Shown: positions 34,240 to 44,038, numbered from the stretch's first letter. The stretch is DNA of 64,000 bases from Chitinophagaceae bacterium (GCA_023957155.1 JAMLHK010000019.1:1-64000), one strand, 5' to 3'. The notes: a model not told the origin generated them from the sequence alone. A program made the numbers and translations.

Positions 34240-34989
34240 TCACGATCGTTTCAGAAACTGGCTTAGTTTTCTCAAAGGCTTTAAATACAAGGTAAAGAAA
34301 TAAGGATCCAATCCGTTTACTTTCCATGCCAGCCTGTCGCGATAGTTAGCTTTTAACCTGTTCTTAAGGGATACCGTACTGACACCACCCACCCTCATTT
34401 TAGTAATTACCTGTTGAATATAGGTTGCCGGGATTTCATATTTAAGTAATATACGCAGCATCAGCTCATAGTCTGCAGCAGACCCCAGGTCAAGATTAAA
34501 CATACCTGCCTTCTGATACACTTCTCTGCGCACAAAAAAAGTGGGATGAGGGGGCATCCAGCCGTAATAAAAACTTTTTTTAGTATATCGCCCGGCCTTC
34601 CAGGTTCGTACCACTTTATCCAGATTATCCCGCTGTACAAATTGCAGATCAGCATAGCTGCATTGTACCCCCGGCTCTTTAAAAGTTGCCGCTATGGAAG
34701 AAATCACGGCCCGGTGTGCATACACATCATCGGAGTTAAGTATACCGATCACATCACCTGTTGCTGCAGCAATCCCTTTGTTCATTGCATCATAAATTCC
34801 TTTATCTTTTCCGGAGCTGATCTTTGCAATATGCGGAAAGCCCTCAGCAATTTGTAAGGTGCCGTCTCCCGACCCACCATCAATTATAATATGTTCAATA
34901 TCCGGATGATCCTGCTCCTGTATGCATTGCAGGGTATCGCGTAGCGTATCGGCGCTGTTATAGGTGGCAGTGATGAGTGAGATTTTCAT
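34240..34989 (-). CDS. Family 2 glycosyltransferase
   Basis: The protein has 249 residues. It has the GT-A fold: MKISLITATYNSADTLRDTL, IIIDGGSGDGTLQI, GIYDAMNKGIAAATGDVIG and NSDD (the DxD-like metal site). It resembles WcaA/WcaE-type colanic acid transferases. It starts 1 nt after the carbamoyltransferase stop, so the two are coupled. It adds one sugar of the repeat unit at the cytoplasmic face. Confidence 0.93.
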   Translation of the reverse strand: MKISLITATYNSADTLRDTLQCIQEQDHPDIEHIIIDGGSGDGTLQIAEGFPHIAKISSGKDKGIYDAMNKGIAAATGDVIGILNSDDVYAHRAVISSIAATFKEPGVQCSYADLQFVQRDNLDKVVRTWKAGRYTKKSFYYGWMPPHPTFFVRREVYQKAGMFNLDLGSAADYELMLRILLKYEIPATYIQQVITKMRVGGVSTVSLKNRLKANYRDRLAWKVNGLDPYFFTLYLKPLRKLSQFLKRS

Positions 34990-34990
34990 G

Positions 34991-36724
34991 CTAATGCACT
35001 TTTCGTTCTATCACACAATTTTCCAATACCAGCATATCCATCTGCGTTCTTAAAAAGCAATCCAGCGCTTCAGCAGGTGTATTAACTATAGGCTCGTTTT
35101 CATTGAAAGACGTATTCAGCAAAATAGGAACGCCTGTTTTCTTCCTGAATGCGTCTATCAAACCATAATAGCGGGGAGAAATAGTTTTATCTACTGTTTG
35201 TAACCTGCCAGTACCGTCTACATGCGTTACTGCAGGTATTTCTGCCTGCTTGTCTTTTTTTATGGGGAATACCTTTTCCATAAAAGGTACTTCATCTGTC
35301 TTTGTAAAATATTCGCCGGTATATTCTTTCAGGATAGAAGGCGCAAACGGCCGAAAACTTTCCCGTCTTTTGATCTTCAGGTTCAGCAGGTCTTTTGCTT
35401 TCGGATTTCTCGGATCGGCAATGATAGACCGTGCGCCCAAAGCTCTCGGACCAAATTCCGCTCTTCCGTTAAACCAGCCCACTACCCCCGGTTCAATCAG
35501 TTTGTCGGTAACCATATCAAATAGTTCATCATCAGGTAATTTCCGGTAAGCGATGTTTCTTGTCTGAAGGAATTGTTCAATTTCATTATTGGTAAACCGG
35601 CTTCCCGTATAAGCAGACCATATTGGTTTTGCTCTCGGCTTATCTAACACGTGATTATACATATATAAAGCTGATCCCATCGCAATACCAGCGTCATGTC
35701 CTGCGGAAGGGATATATACCTTTTCAAAACCGGTTGCTTCTGCAACTTTACCATTGGCAACCGAATTTTGAGCTACGCCACCGGCAATACATACATTTTT
35801 CATTCCTGTACGATCCTTTAGTTTTTTAAGGATATGAAAAATCAGCTCTTCGGTAACCCGTTGCACAGAAGTGGCAATGTCTTTATGATATTGTGTGAGT
35901 TGTTCTTCTTTTTTACGGGGTAAACCGAACTCATCAATAAAACTTTCAGAAAATAAATTACCTACACAAGGCATATTATCTTCATACTTAAAGCCGGCTT
36001 TGGTGGGATGCACAAAATATTCCTGATTCCAGGTGTATAAGCCATTGGGTAAAAAACGGAGTACTTTCTTTACTTTGTCTGTGTATTTAGCTTCCCCATA
36101 GGGAGCTAAGCCCATTACTTTATATTCATCACCATAGTGCGGGAAGCCCAGGAACTGGGTAAAAGCAGTATAGAACAGCCCACAGGAAACAGGGAAATCA
36201 ACGCTATCTAAAACTTCAATTTTATTTCCCCGGCCTATACCGATCATCGTAGTGGTGAAATCACCAGAGCCATCTATGGAAAGTAACGCTGCCTCCTCAA
36301 ATGGTGAAGCAAAGAAGGCTGAAGCCAGGTGACTGCGATGATGTTCAATATTTCTGATCTTTTGCTTAAGAATAGCATAGTTAACCGAAGGATCAATTTT
36401 TGTAAATTCATCTTCGAGGCTTGTTACCTGCCGTGCATTTTTATACCGGCTAAAGGCACCGGCAATGAGAGCAGGATTCCGGAATAAATAAGCCATCTTA
36501 TTGAATAGCTTCGCTTTAGTATCTCTGCCAATCGTAATATAATCTACTTCATTAAGTGAAATATCCGCTTCGCGCAGGCAGAATTGAATAGCCTGCACCG
36601 GAAAACCAGCCCAGTGCTTAACCCTGGTAAAACGTTCTTCTTCGGTAGCTGCTATCATTTCACCGTCCTTAAAAATGGCAGCAGATGAATCGGCGTGATA
36701 GGCATTAATTCCTAAAATGTACAT
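34991..36724 (-). CDS. NodU/CmcH-family carbamoyltransferase
   Basis: The protein has 577 residues. The N-terminal domain has the Kae1-like ATPase features: ILGINAYHADSSAAIFKDGE, IEHHRSHLASAFFASPFEEA and LSIDGSGD. The C-terminal carbamoyltransferase part includes FNGRAEFGPRALGARSIIAD and VPILLNTSFNENEPIV. The family transfers carbamoyl from carbamoyl phosphate to a sugar hydroxyl, as in Nod factors and antibiotics. In this setting it probably decorates the polysaccharide repeat unit. Confidence 0.93.
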   Translation of the reverse strand: MYILGINAYHADSSAAIFKDGEMIAATEEERFTRVKHWAGFPVQAIQFCLREADISLNEVDYITIGRDTKAKLFNKMAYLFRNPALIAGAFSRYKNARQVTSLEDEFTKIDPSVNYAILKQKIRNIEHHRSHLASAFFASPFEEAALLSIDGSGDFTTTMIGIGRGNKIEVLDSVDFPVSCGLFYTAFTQFLGFPHYGDEYKVMGLAPYGEAKYTDKVKKVLRFLPNGLYTWNQEYFVHPTKAGFKYEDNMPCVGNLFSESFIDEFGLPRKKEEQLTQYHKDIATSVQRVTEELIFHILKKLKDRTGMKNVCIAGGVAQNSVANGKVAEATGFEKVYIPSAGHDAGIAMGSALYMYNHVLDKPRAKPIWSAYTGSRFTNNEIEQFLQTRNIAYRKLPDDELFDMVTDKLIEPGVVGWFNGRAEFGPRALGARSIIADPRNPKAKDLLNLKIKRRESFRPFAPSILKEYTGEYFTKTDEVPFMEKVFPIKKDKQAEIPAVTHVDGTGRLQTVDKTISPRYYGLIDAFRKKTGVPILLNTSFNENEPIVNTPAEALDCFLRTQMDMLVLENCVIERKVH

Positions 36725-36811
36725 TTACTCAAATAATTTTATTATTGCGAAGGCCGCATATTACTTCTTTCAGAAAGCCTCGCTAAAAATGGTGCAAAGA
36801 TAGCAGTTCGT

Positions 36812-37378
36812 TTACGCCTCGCAAAGACGGATCTCTTATGATCACCATTCCTTTATCTCCTCCCACAGATCCTTCCATTCAGGATTCATACTTTCAATCA
36901 TTTTAATTTTAGCCGCTCTGCTTCCGGCCTTGATCCGTTTTTCTTCGTCAATGGCTTCCATTATGGTTGGAAAGAAAGCATAGTAAACCAATTTGTCAGT
37001 ATTATATCTGGCTGAAAAGCTTTTCGGATATTTTTTTTCTTTGTGTTCCTGAGTCCTTGCGACTAAATTACTTGTAACACCTGTATACAGTACCGTATGG
37101 TGTTTATTGGTTATGATATAAGCGAAGCCGCCTTTTACAAACGCCATTACGAGATGTATTTAGCCCCCAAACGTCATTACGAGACCCTAACCGAATTAAA
37201 GTACTGTGCAGATATGTTACAGGGTCGAAGTAATCCCCTTTTGTAGACCGGTTATATTTTATAAACCGGCTCATTACTCCGCTTCGCTACAGGGCTGCCG
37301 GCAGGCAGGCTTCGGCGTGCGTAGTTGCTTAAAAACTCCAACATCCGTTCACGCCTCGCAAGGACGCGGGACTTCAAC
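36812..37378. repeat. REP-like repeat cluster around the GIY-YIG gene
   Basis: On the - strand, CGTCTTTGCGAGGCGTAAACG (at about 36813-36833, downstream of the gene) and CGTCCTTGCGAGGCGTGAACG (about 37345-37367, upstream) are near-identical. Two further copies of TCTCGTAATGRCGTTTG lie at 37138-37154 and 37168-37184, and the first of these contains the gene's start codon. The stretch 37185-37344 also holds an ACCGGTTATA/TATAAACCGG hairpin and the CTGCCGGCAGG palindrome. No other gene lies in it. Confidence 0.6.
36842..37147 (-). CDS. Small GIY-YIG nuclease-domain protein
   Basis: The protein has 101 residues, nearly all one GIY-YIG domain: FAYIITNKHHTVLYTGVTSN (the two Tyr strands), Arg in LVARTQEHK, and the catalytic Glu region in EAIDEEKRIKAGSRAAKIKM. 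It is similar in size to the many stand-alone GIY-YIG ORFs in Bacteroidota genomes whose function is unknown. It has no logical link with the polysaccharide genes. The flanking REP-like repeats and a start codon inside one of them suggest it came in with those repeats. Confidence 0.85.
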   Translation of the reverse strand: MAFVKGGFAYIITNKHHTVLYTGVTSNLVARTQEHKEKKYPKSFSARYNTDKLVYYAFFPTIMEAIDEEKRIKAGSRAAKIKMIESMNPEWKDLWEEIKEW

Positions 37379-38546
37379 TGAATAACTTCTTATACTTTTC
37401 CTTCAGGTTAGAATTTTCCGCAAAGTCTTTCGCATACTGCCATGCCCCAACACTCCACTGCTGAAACATTTCATCATTCATATCTGCCACCTGCTGCAAT
37501 ATCTGAACAAAAGCGTCCGGGTTGCTTAAGGGCAAATCCCAACCGGCACACGACTGCTGTAAATTCCGCCAGGGTGTTTGGTCGCTGATCAGCACCGGCC
37601 GGCCCGCTGATAAAGCTTCAAAAATGGCATGACCGAAATTTTCGCCCAGCGTAGGTAACACAAAAAGGTGATGAGCATGGATCAATTGCTCGATCTCGGA
37701 GTGCGGAACATCCTGTCGTAATTCAACCGTTATGGCTTCCGGCAGGTTTTTTATTATTTCCCGGCACTCCAACCAATATTCTCCATCTTCAATAGCAGCT
37801 ACGATAGTGAAAATAATATTACCGGTAACAGATTGCAGGCAACGTAATAAAAAAGCCAGGTTTTTTATCGGATGCACCCTGCCTGTAAAAATTATCTTTA
37901 TTGTTCCGCTCTCTTTCCGGATTAGCTGAAAAGATTTTTGTTTGGGAAGAAAATTGCCAACCTGACTGATATAAACCGTATCCCCAAACAGCTTTTTTAT
38001 GTCTGCCGTTTCTGTGGTATCTGTTGCATGAAAAATAATTTTCTGGTGTATATTGAACAGCTTCAAGAATTGAAAGAATATCTTTTTCTTACCAGTTTTA
38101 TATTGCACCGCCGTTGATCTCAGCATTCCCCTCGGTGCCAGCACTACCTGTGTTTTTATTATGTCCAACCATTTCATCATCAGGGGATAAATGGTAAAAT
38201 AGCGCGAATACATACTGTTCAGATACACATAATCCGGCTTTACCCGCCGTATATGCACCAGTATGCTTTCCCAGTTCAAAGATGCCGGGGAAGCATAAAA
38301 TACCCGAACGCCATCCTGTTCCATCCAATGGTTCTGCTCAATTTGGGGATAAGGTTGCTTATCGTCCAGGTCCCTGTCGCTGGTGAAGATATAAATACCA
38401 TAGTCCTCCTTCATCTGTTCCGCAAAGTTCACGCAGGAGCGGATGGGGCCTCCGGCTTTGAAGCCAGGCTCGTACCAATCGGTGAAGAGGAGTACCTTTT
38501 TCCTACTATTAAACAACATCATTTTTGTCAGCCAATGCCCCGACAT
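37374..38546 (-). CDS. Family 4 glycosyltransferase
   Basis: The protein has up to 390 residues; starts at 38522 or 38519 (MMLFNSRKK) are equally possible. It has the GT-B fold: KKVLLFTDWYEPGFKAGGPI at the N-terminus, FTGRVHPIKNLAFLLRCLQS at the start of the donor domain, and the E-x7-E motif in PTLGENFGHAIFEALSAGRP. The substrate sugar cannot be told. It is the first gene after the polymerase in reading order. Confidence 0.9.
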   Translation of the reverse strand: MSGHWLTKMMLFNSRKKVLLFTDWYEPGFKAGGPIRSCVNFAEQMKEDYGIYIFTSDRDLDDKQPYPQIEQNHWMEQDGVRVFYASPASLNWESILVHIRRVKPDYVYLNSMYSRYFTIYPLMMKWLDIIKTQVVLAPRGMLRSTAVQYKTGKKKIFFQFLKLFNIHQKIIFHATDTTETADIKKLFGDTVYISQVGNFLPKQKSFQLIRKESGTIKIIFTGRVHPIKNLAFLLRCLQSVTGNIIFTIVAAIEDGEYWLECREIIKNLPEAITVELRQDVPHSEIEQLIHAHHLFVLPTLGENFGHAIFEALSAGRPVLISDQTPWRNLQQSCAGWDLPLSNPDAFVQILQQVADMNDEMFQQWSVGAWQYAKDFAENSNLKEKYKKLFS

Positions 38547-38649
38547 TAAAATCAGGCACCTGTTTTCATAAGATATCTTTTATAAAGAATGGTCATCCAC
38601 TTGTACAAAACAATTGACACCAATTCCTTATTCAGATATCCACAGTTTA

Positions 38650-40065
38650 TTAAATAGCCTTACCAAAATATTTCTTCGAAATAAAATAGTATGCTATAAC
38701 TACAAAAGCAACTTTTACTGTCCAGTTGGTAATAATATAAAATTCATTTCCTGCACGCATTACATAAAAAAGAATCAATGGCATCCAAAACAAAATCGTT
38801 TTAATTCTCCTTGAAAGTGAAAAACAATATCCCATAACCAGGTTTAGAAAAAAGCCAAAACAGAAACAGAAAAAGATTCCTCCTGCATACCCAAAATTTC
38901 CATATCCGTCACCGAGTATGCCTACATTCATAGATACTGACGTTGCTAAAGGAATACCCGTTAAATATCTAAATTTTTTATTATCCCCCACCGTAGCCTT
39001 TTCGGAATAAATAAAACGGGGCAAAACAACTCCCAAAAGTTCCCTGCCCAAATAAGTATTAGTTTTATTAGTTGTTTTTACTACATCCTTTTTCAAAACG
39101 TAGGAAACAATAAAACCCTGATTAAGACGAGTAATAAACTTTGCCTGCATCAGCCATAAATTAGCTTTATTGAGAGACTGCAGGTTTGCCGAGAAAATAT
39201 CAGCAAATAAACTTACTCCTGTAGTTTCTTGTGTTACGCGGTTGCTCCTCCACTCTATTTTCCTATAATCTACCTTTACCGATTGTAAGATCATAAAAAA
39301 AATAATGGATAAAGCCACTATTAACATAGTAATACGTGTTCTTATCCTAAACTTGATAGCGGCAAAAGCATATATAAAAAAAAACCAAATGAGCAAATCA
39401 ATAAACACGCTCCCTCTTACCGTAGAGATAGTTGCAGGAATGGCAACAGCCAATATCAGAATTTGATAAAAACGATTATTAGAATACATCAGATAAAATA
39501 TACCTACAAACCGAAACAATGATAATACTACAATAACAAACTCAAGGCCGGGAATGACCAATACATTTTGTAAGAAAAGAAACACATACCCTATAACAAT
39601 AAGAATAATACCAATTTTATTATGCCGTTTCCGGTCTGTTTCGCTGAAATCCATTTCTCCCTGAATGATTTTCGGTCTTCTAAACCTAAACCTCATACCA
39701 ATTAAAAAGGCCAGAACAGCAGGGAGTGCAAATGAAAAATAAGTTTTCTGATCCACCGCCATTGCTGACATTTCCTGAGGCGCCAGTATTGCATAATCCA
39801 GAAACGGAGCCAATAATAGTTGTACTACCATCAAAAGTGCCGTTATCTCTTTAACGGGTACAATTTTTCCAAGAGCAAGTACCAGTTCACCAAAAGTATA
39901 TAAAGTGAGTAGTAAACTAATTAAAATAACAGCCGGATAATTGGTAAAAGAGGCCAGCAACAATCCAACAACCAATGTCCACAGTAACAGCGTCTTTTTT
40001 GACCTGATATAGATATCCTGCAAACGGAAGCTATTGATATAATATCCTGTGGCAGTGAGGCTCAT
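38650..40065 (-). CDS. Wzy-like polysaccharide polymerase (multi-pass membrane protein)
   Basis: The protein has 471 residues with about ten to twelve hydrophobic segments and a long periplasmic loop (about 270-380) with charged residues (DVVKTTNKTNTYLGRELLG). This topology, low sequence conservation and position among glycosyltransferases fit a Wzy/O-antigen polymerase that joins repeat units in the periplasm. The start overlaps the upstream glycosyltransferase stop by 4 nt (ATGA), implying translational coupling. Confidence 0.75.
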   Translation of the reverse strand: MSLTATGYYINSFRLQDIYIRSKKTLLLWTLVVGLLLASFTNYPAVILISLLLTLYTFGELVLALGKIVPVKEITALLMVVQLLLAPFLDYAILAPQEMSAMAVDQKTYFSFALPAVLAFLIGMRFRFRRPKIIQGEMDFSETDRKRHNKIGIILIVIGYVFLFLQNVLVIPGLEFVIVVLSLFRFVGIFYLMYSNNRFYQILILAVAIPATISTVRGSVFIDLLIWFFFIYAFAAIKFRIRTRITMLIVALSIIFFMILQSVKVDYRKIEWRSNRVTQETTGVSLFADIFSANLQSLNKANLWLMQAKFITRLNQGFIVSYVLKKDVVKTTNKTNTYLGRELLGVVLPRFIYSEKATVGDNKKFRYLTGIPLATSVSMNVGILGDGYGNFGYAGGIFFCFCFGFFLNLVMGYCFSLSRRIKTILFWMPLILFYVMRAGNEFYIITNWTVKVAFVVIAYYFISKKYFGKAI

Positions 40066-41192
40066 GATAAACGGGAATAAAAATCCCTATGCTTATTTTT
40101 AAAATTAACGTACGAAAAGTGTGTACGGGCAATATTAGCCGCAAACCTGCTTTTCTCTTTCAGAAGTTCCGAAGAGCATAATAATGCCTCCAATACTTCT
40201 ACATGCTCTTCCAGATTAAACGGATCAATTACACTCCCGTTCAGATTGTCCATCACCGCTTCCTGAGACCCATCCTGGTTACCAACAATAACAGGTATAC
40301 CACAAGCCATCGCTTCTAATGGAGTTAAAGGTATACCTTCACCCCTTCCTATACCCCGGTCACTCACTAACGAAAAAACAGACGCACAACGATATAAGTC
40401 GGGTAAATCCTTATCTTCTACCATACCGGTAAATATTACTTTATCTGTTAAGTTATAATTTCTAACCATTTCTTCATAGGTCTCTTTATTATCTCCTTTA
40501 CCTCCGATGACTAACCGTGTATTTTCATATTTAATGGCAAGTCGCTGAAAAACATTTATTAAGCGATCATACCCTTTATGGGCAGCCGCTTTGCTCAGGC
40601 GTCCAAGACTCATAATAATAAAATGACCGCTTTGATCAGGGATCTGAAATTTTTTCCTCACTTCCTGATTTGCCTGTGCCGGGTAAAAACGTTCCAGATC
40701 AACACAATCCCAGATCACCGTTATGGAATCTCTCTTCCTATAACGCTCTTGTTCGAGATAACCGGCTGTGTAATGGCAATCGGAAATAACAAAATCAACT
40801 TTTTTTAGCCCTAATGCGGCATCTTTCGATAATCCACTCCAAACCTCAAGCCCATATACATTTAAAACGGTTTTAATGTTAAATAATTTTGCCAACACAT
40901 AAGTAAATCCGCTAAGATTTACGTGTGCAATATGAATAACTCCCGGTCTCCATACTAATATTTGCCATAGTGTTTGCCATACGAAACGAAGCTGTTGCCA
41001 AATAGTATTACTGCCCGCACACCAAGTCACTTCAAACGGATCCTCAAACGAATCCTGCTCTGATCCCAGTAACGATAATATACGCACATTCTTTGCTCCG
41101 AATAACTCACGCAAAGCTGTTATTTGATACCGACTATACCGACTAATACCCCCCTTATCAAAACATCCAGGGGTAAGGAACAAAACTTTCAT
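40062..41192 (-). CDS. Family 4 glycosyltransferase
   Basis: The protein has 376 residues. It has the GT-B fold: VLFLTPGCFDKGGISRYSRY, a donor domain start IIMSLGRLSKAAAHKGYDRL, and the E-x7-E motif within GRGEGIPLTPLEAMACGIPV. It overlaps the polymerase start by 4 nt and its own ATG shares one base with the upstream gene's stop, so these genes are tightly coupled. Confidence 0.93.
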   Translation of the reverse strand: MKVLFLTPGCFDKGGISRYSRYQITALRELFGAKNVRILSLLGSEQDSFEDPFEVTWCAGSNTIWQQLRFVWQTLWQILVWRPGVIHIAHVNLSGFTYVLAKLFNIKTVLNVYGLEVWSGLSKDAALGLKKVDFVISDCHYTAGYLEQERYRKRDSITVIWDCVDLERFYPAQANQEVRKKFQIPDQSGHFIIMSLGRLSKAAAHKGYDRLINVFQRLAIKYENTRLVIGGKGDNKETYEEMVRNYNLTDKVIFTGMVEDKDLPDLYRCASVFSLVSDRGIGRGEGIPLTPLEAMACGIPVIVGNQDGSQEAVMDNLNGSVIDPFNLEEHVEVLEALLCSSELLKEKSRFAANIARTHFSYVNFKNKHRDFYSRLS

Positions 41193-42175
41193 TATAGTTC
41201 CTTCAATTTTTTGATAATAAATTTCAGCCTGTGTTCATAAGTATGTTCATAAACGGCTCTTTTCAAACCCGCTTCCCTTATTTTCTTCATCTCATCAGGG
41301 TATCGGATCGCCCTTTGTATCAGTTCAATGAGCTCATCATAACTCTTATAAACCAGTATTTCTTTGCCAGGTTCAAAACATTGTTCAATGGAAGGTCTGT
41401 ATTCCATAATCTGCAGAGCCCCGGCACCTGTTATTTCAAAAGCACGGCAGTTTACCGAATCAAACTCACTCATAGCAGTAGAATTAAGTACCGCCAAACC
41501 TGAACCAAAGACCTTACTCTTCTTTTCCCGTACCACATACTTTCCAGTATGTACCGCTCTAATTTCAGGATCCGTCCAGGCAGGTAACCGACCGCCATAT
41601 AATTCAAGAGCAATTTTATCTTTTAACAGTTTTCTTGTCAAAAAATGTCTATAATCATAAAAGGTGCCAGCAATGATGAGGTTGTTTGTTTGCTGCTCAG
41701 CCAAGGGCTTATGCCATGCAGGATTCATCGCTTCAAACAACTGACAGCTGTGAAGCCCCGTGGTTTTGAGTTTATCTGCAGCATATTTGTCTTTAATAAA
41801 AATAAGATCCCATCCTTCGTCCAGAATTCCCTTTCCTCTCATATTTGCAGCCGTATCTCCCCACCATACAACTGTTCTAATATGATATTTTTTTAATTCA
41901 GTAAGTGTTTCTCCTGATAGTGGTTGGGTTAACGTAAGGACGACATCCGGTTTTAGCATTTTGAAATTAGATAATAACCATTTTTCCTGCCGGGGCATTT
42001 CATTACCAGTAAGTTTATTAAAAGCTATTCTTAAAACTCTACTATATGGAGACGTTAATATCTTATTGTCAATCGTGGGCAGTGTAACTACCTCGTGTCC
42101 CATTGCCCTCAGGGTAAAGGAAACATTGTCTACAAATGAATCCGGAGCACAATAATTAGGGATAACAAATTTCAT
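41192..42175 (-). CDS. CgeB-like glycosyltransferase (DUF3880/GT1-type)
   Basis: The protein has 327 residues. The pattern VVWWGDTAANM, DLIFIKDKYAADKLK, LNSTAMSEFDSVNCRAFEIT and GALQIMEYRPSIEQCFEPGK matches the CgeB family, with C-terminal Glyco_trans_1_2 domain features (R-x-F-E-x-x-x-x-G). These are often protein- or polysaccharide-modifying transferases. The acceptor is unknown. Confidence 0.88.
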   Translation of the reverse strand: MKFVIPNYCAPDSFVDNVSFTLRAMGHEVVTLPTIDNKILTSPYSRVLRIAFNKLTGNEMPRQEKWLLSNFKMLKPDVVLTLTQPLSGETLTELKKYHIRTVVWWGDTAANMRGKGILDEGWDLIFIKDKYAADKLKTTGLHSCQLFEAMNPAWHKPLAEQQTNNLIIAGTFYDYRHFLTRKLLKDKIALELYGGRLPAWTDPEIRAVHTGKYVVREKKSKVFGSGLAVLNSTAMSEFDSVNCRAFEITGAGALQIMEYRPSIEQCFEPGKEILVYKSYDELIELIQRAIRYPDEMKKIREAGLKRAVYEHTYEHRLKFIIKKLKEL

Positions 42176-42229
42176 AATCTAAAAAAATACTTATTCAAAT
42201 TGAATAAAACATTGGAAGAAGCATACAGA

Positions 42230-43366
42230 CTATTCCTCTTTCACTAAGTAAGACTGTAATATTTCGTTGATTTTCCTCCCGGTCCGTTCCCAGGTATAAT
42301 TACTACAAAAATGAGTATGGGTTTGCAACCTTAGTTTTTCGTATAAAAAGGTATCACTACAGATTTTTTCCATAGCTTTTGCTAATGAGTCTGAATCAGG
42401 AGGAGATGCTACCAGCATCCCCGTTTCGCCACCTTCAATCATTTCCGGTATCCCAAAATTATGAACGGCAATAGAGGGGCACCCAAAATAGCCAGCCTCT
42501 ACTATTACCAATGGGGTTATATCTTTATTAGTAGGAAGTACTAATGCATAGGCTTCTTCAAAAATTTTTCGTAAAGCCATAAATTGGTTATGATCGGATT
42601 TATTAAAATAACCCAAATATTTAACCAATGGGTTCTTCAGTACTGTTTCCGGTGGTTTTCCTCCTACGAAATACAAATTGAAATCCTTATGTTTCTTACT
42701 AATGCTGTTAAAGGCTTCAGCAACCAGCATACCTCCTTTACCTGTAAAATCAAGTCCTACAAAAAGAAAATATTTTTTATAGTTTGTATTACAATTATCC
42801 GGTATCGGGATACTGCCACCTAATCCGGCAACGCTAAAATTCTCTCCGGTTAAGTCGTACATCTTTTTTGTCTGTTCAAGCGACCAGGATGAACTGAAAA
42901 AGACCCGGACTGCATTTTTTAAGAACATTGCTTCTCTGTGAATAATATCCCGGAGGTGTTTTACAGAAAAAATATCTTTTTTGTGATATACATCTATATA
43001 AGTGGAAAAACTGGCGTCAAGATATAAAGCATACGGTCTAACTTGTTCCATCATTATCCAGGGTGTAACGCCATGATAGAAATCAAAATCAGCAGAATTA
43101 TCAAGTTTCATTTCCACCTCCCTCTTAATTTTATTAAGACGAGAAATGGAATAAAAATAAAATTCTCCTTTTAACCCTAAAATACGTTTCGTTTTTGAAA
43201 CCAATTTCCTGTATAAGGAGACAGGTGGATTTATATTCTGAACAAGATTTATGGAATAATTGCCCGTGTTCTCCAATTGCTCATATACGTGGTGGTTCAT
43301 TGCGCTCCAGCCCCCGCTATATTTATTTACATCAAGATTGGTAATGTAGTTAATTCGCCTCATCAA
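42230..43366 (-). CDS. Family 4 glycosyltransferase
   Basis: The protein has 378 residues (start MM ambiguous by one codon). It lacks a strong N-terminal motif but has FLFVGLDFTGKGGMLVAEAF and the donor-site ALVLPTNKDITPLVIVEAGY, FGCPSIAVHNFGIPEM, with a shortened E-x7-E region. It begins 1 nt after the acyltransferase stop. Confidence 0.88.
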   Translation of the reverse strand: MMRRINYITNLDVNKYSGGWSAMNHHVYEQLENTGNYSINLVQNINPPVSLYRKLVSKTKRILGLKGEFYFYSISRLNKIKREVEMKLDNSADFDFYHGVTPWIMMEQVRPYALYLDASFSTYIDVYHKKDIFSVKHLRDIIHREAMFLKNAVRVFFSSSWSLEQTKKMYDLTGENFSVAGLGGSIPIPDNCNTNYKKYFLFVGLDFTGKGGMLVAEAFNSISKKHKDFNLYFVGGKPPETVLKNPLVKYLGYFNKSDHNQFMALRKIFEEAYALVLPTNKDITPLVIVEAGYFGCPSIAVHNFGIPEMIEGGETGMLVASPPDSDSLAKAMEKICSDTFLYEKLRLQTHTHFCSNYTWERTGRKINEILQSYLVKEE

Positions 43367-43367
43367 A

Positions 43368-44030
43368 CTATCCTTTGATTACTTCATCCATATTGGTATA
43401 TACAGTATCCGGTTTAAGGCTATTTCTTTTAATCGTAAGCCCTACCCCCAGCCAGGCGCCTTCGGGAATAGTAGACCCGGGTAAAATTGTACAATTCATT
43501 CCGACAGCGGATTTACTTTTAACGACTACCGGAGCCTCAATCAAAAATTGTTCTTCATTTGGTGTCATGGAACCAAAGTAATATTTTGTCGTATCGGCCT
43601 TATCTATAGTATTGCGGTAATGATGAGAAAGTGTATATAGTTTACTGCCTGCTCCAATAGTTAGTTTATCTCCTATTTCACAGCCGCCATGTGCCTGTAT
43701 AATTACCTGTGGTCCAATGTGCACCTCATTACCAACATGTAATTCACCTCTTTCAAATTGATAATGCTCATTAACCCTGATATCTGTTTTTCGGCCATTT
43801 GCCGGTTTACCTGCCATAAGTATTGCCCCATTGTCAATCCACACTTTTTCTCCCAGAAAGATAGAATGGGGATTCAAAAAAGTTACGTTTATATCTATGT
43901 ATACTTTTTTTCCACAACTCCCCAGCTTTTTATGGTAATACCAATAGCGTATCCGCCTGCCAGCACTTCCTCCGATATTCCGTATCATAGCTTCAACAAA
44001 GCATGAAATAAGATGAACTATCTTTCGCAT
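43368..44030 (-). CDS. Left-handed beta-helix acyltransferase
   Basis: The protein has 220 residues. Hexapeptide turns of the form [LIV]GxxxxIG are spread along it (FLGEKVWIDNGAILMAG, LHVGNEVHIGPQVIIQAHGG, IGDKLTIGAGSKLYTLSHHY). The catalytic His is likely in SHHYRN. It lies 8 nt after the perosamine-synthase-like aminotransferase, so it may acylate the amino sugar made there or an OH of the repeat unit. Confidence 0.88.
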   Translation of the reverse strand: MRKIVHLISCFVEAMIRNIGGSAGRRIRYWYYHKKLGSCGKKVYIDINVTFLNPHSIFLGEKVWIDNGAILMAGKPANGRKTDIRVNEHYQFERGELHVGNEVHIGPQVIIQAHGGCEIGDKLTIGAGSKLYTLSHHYRNTIDKADTTKYYFGSMTPNEEQFLIEAPVVVKSKSAVGMNCTILPGSTIPEGAWLGVGLTIKRNSLKPDTVYTNMDEVIKG

Positions 44031-44038
44031 TTCGGGTA

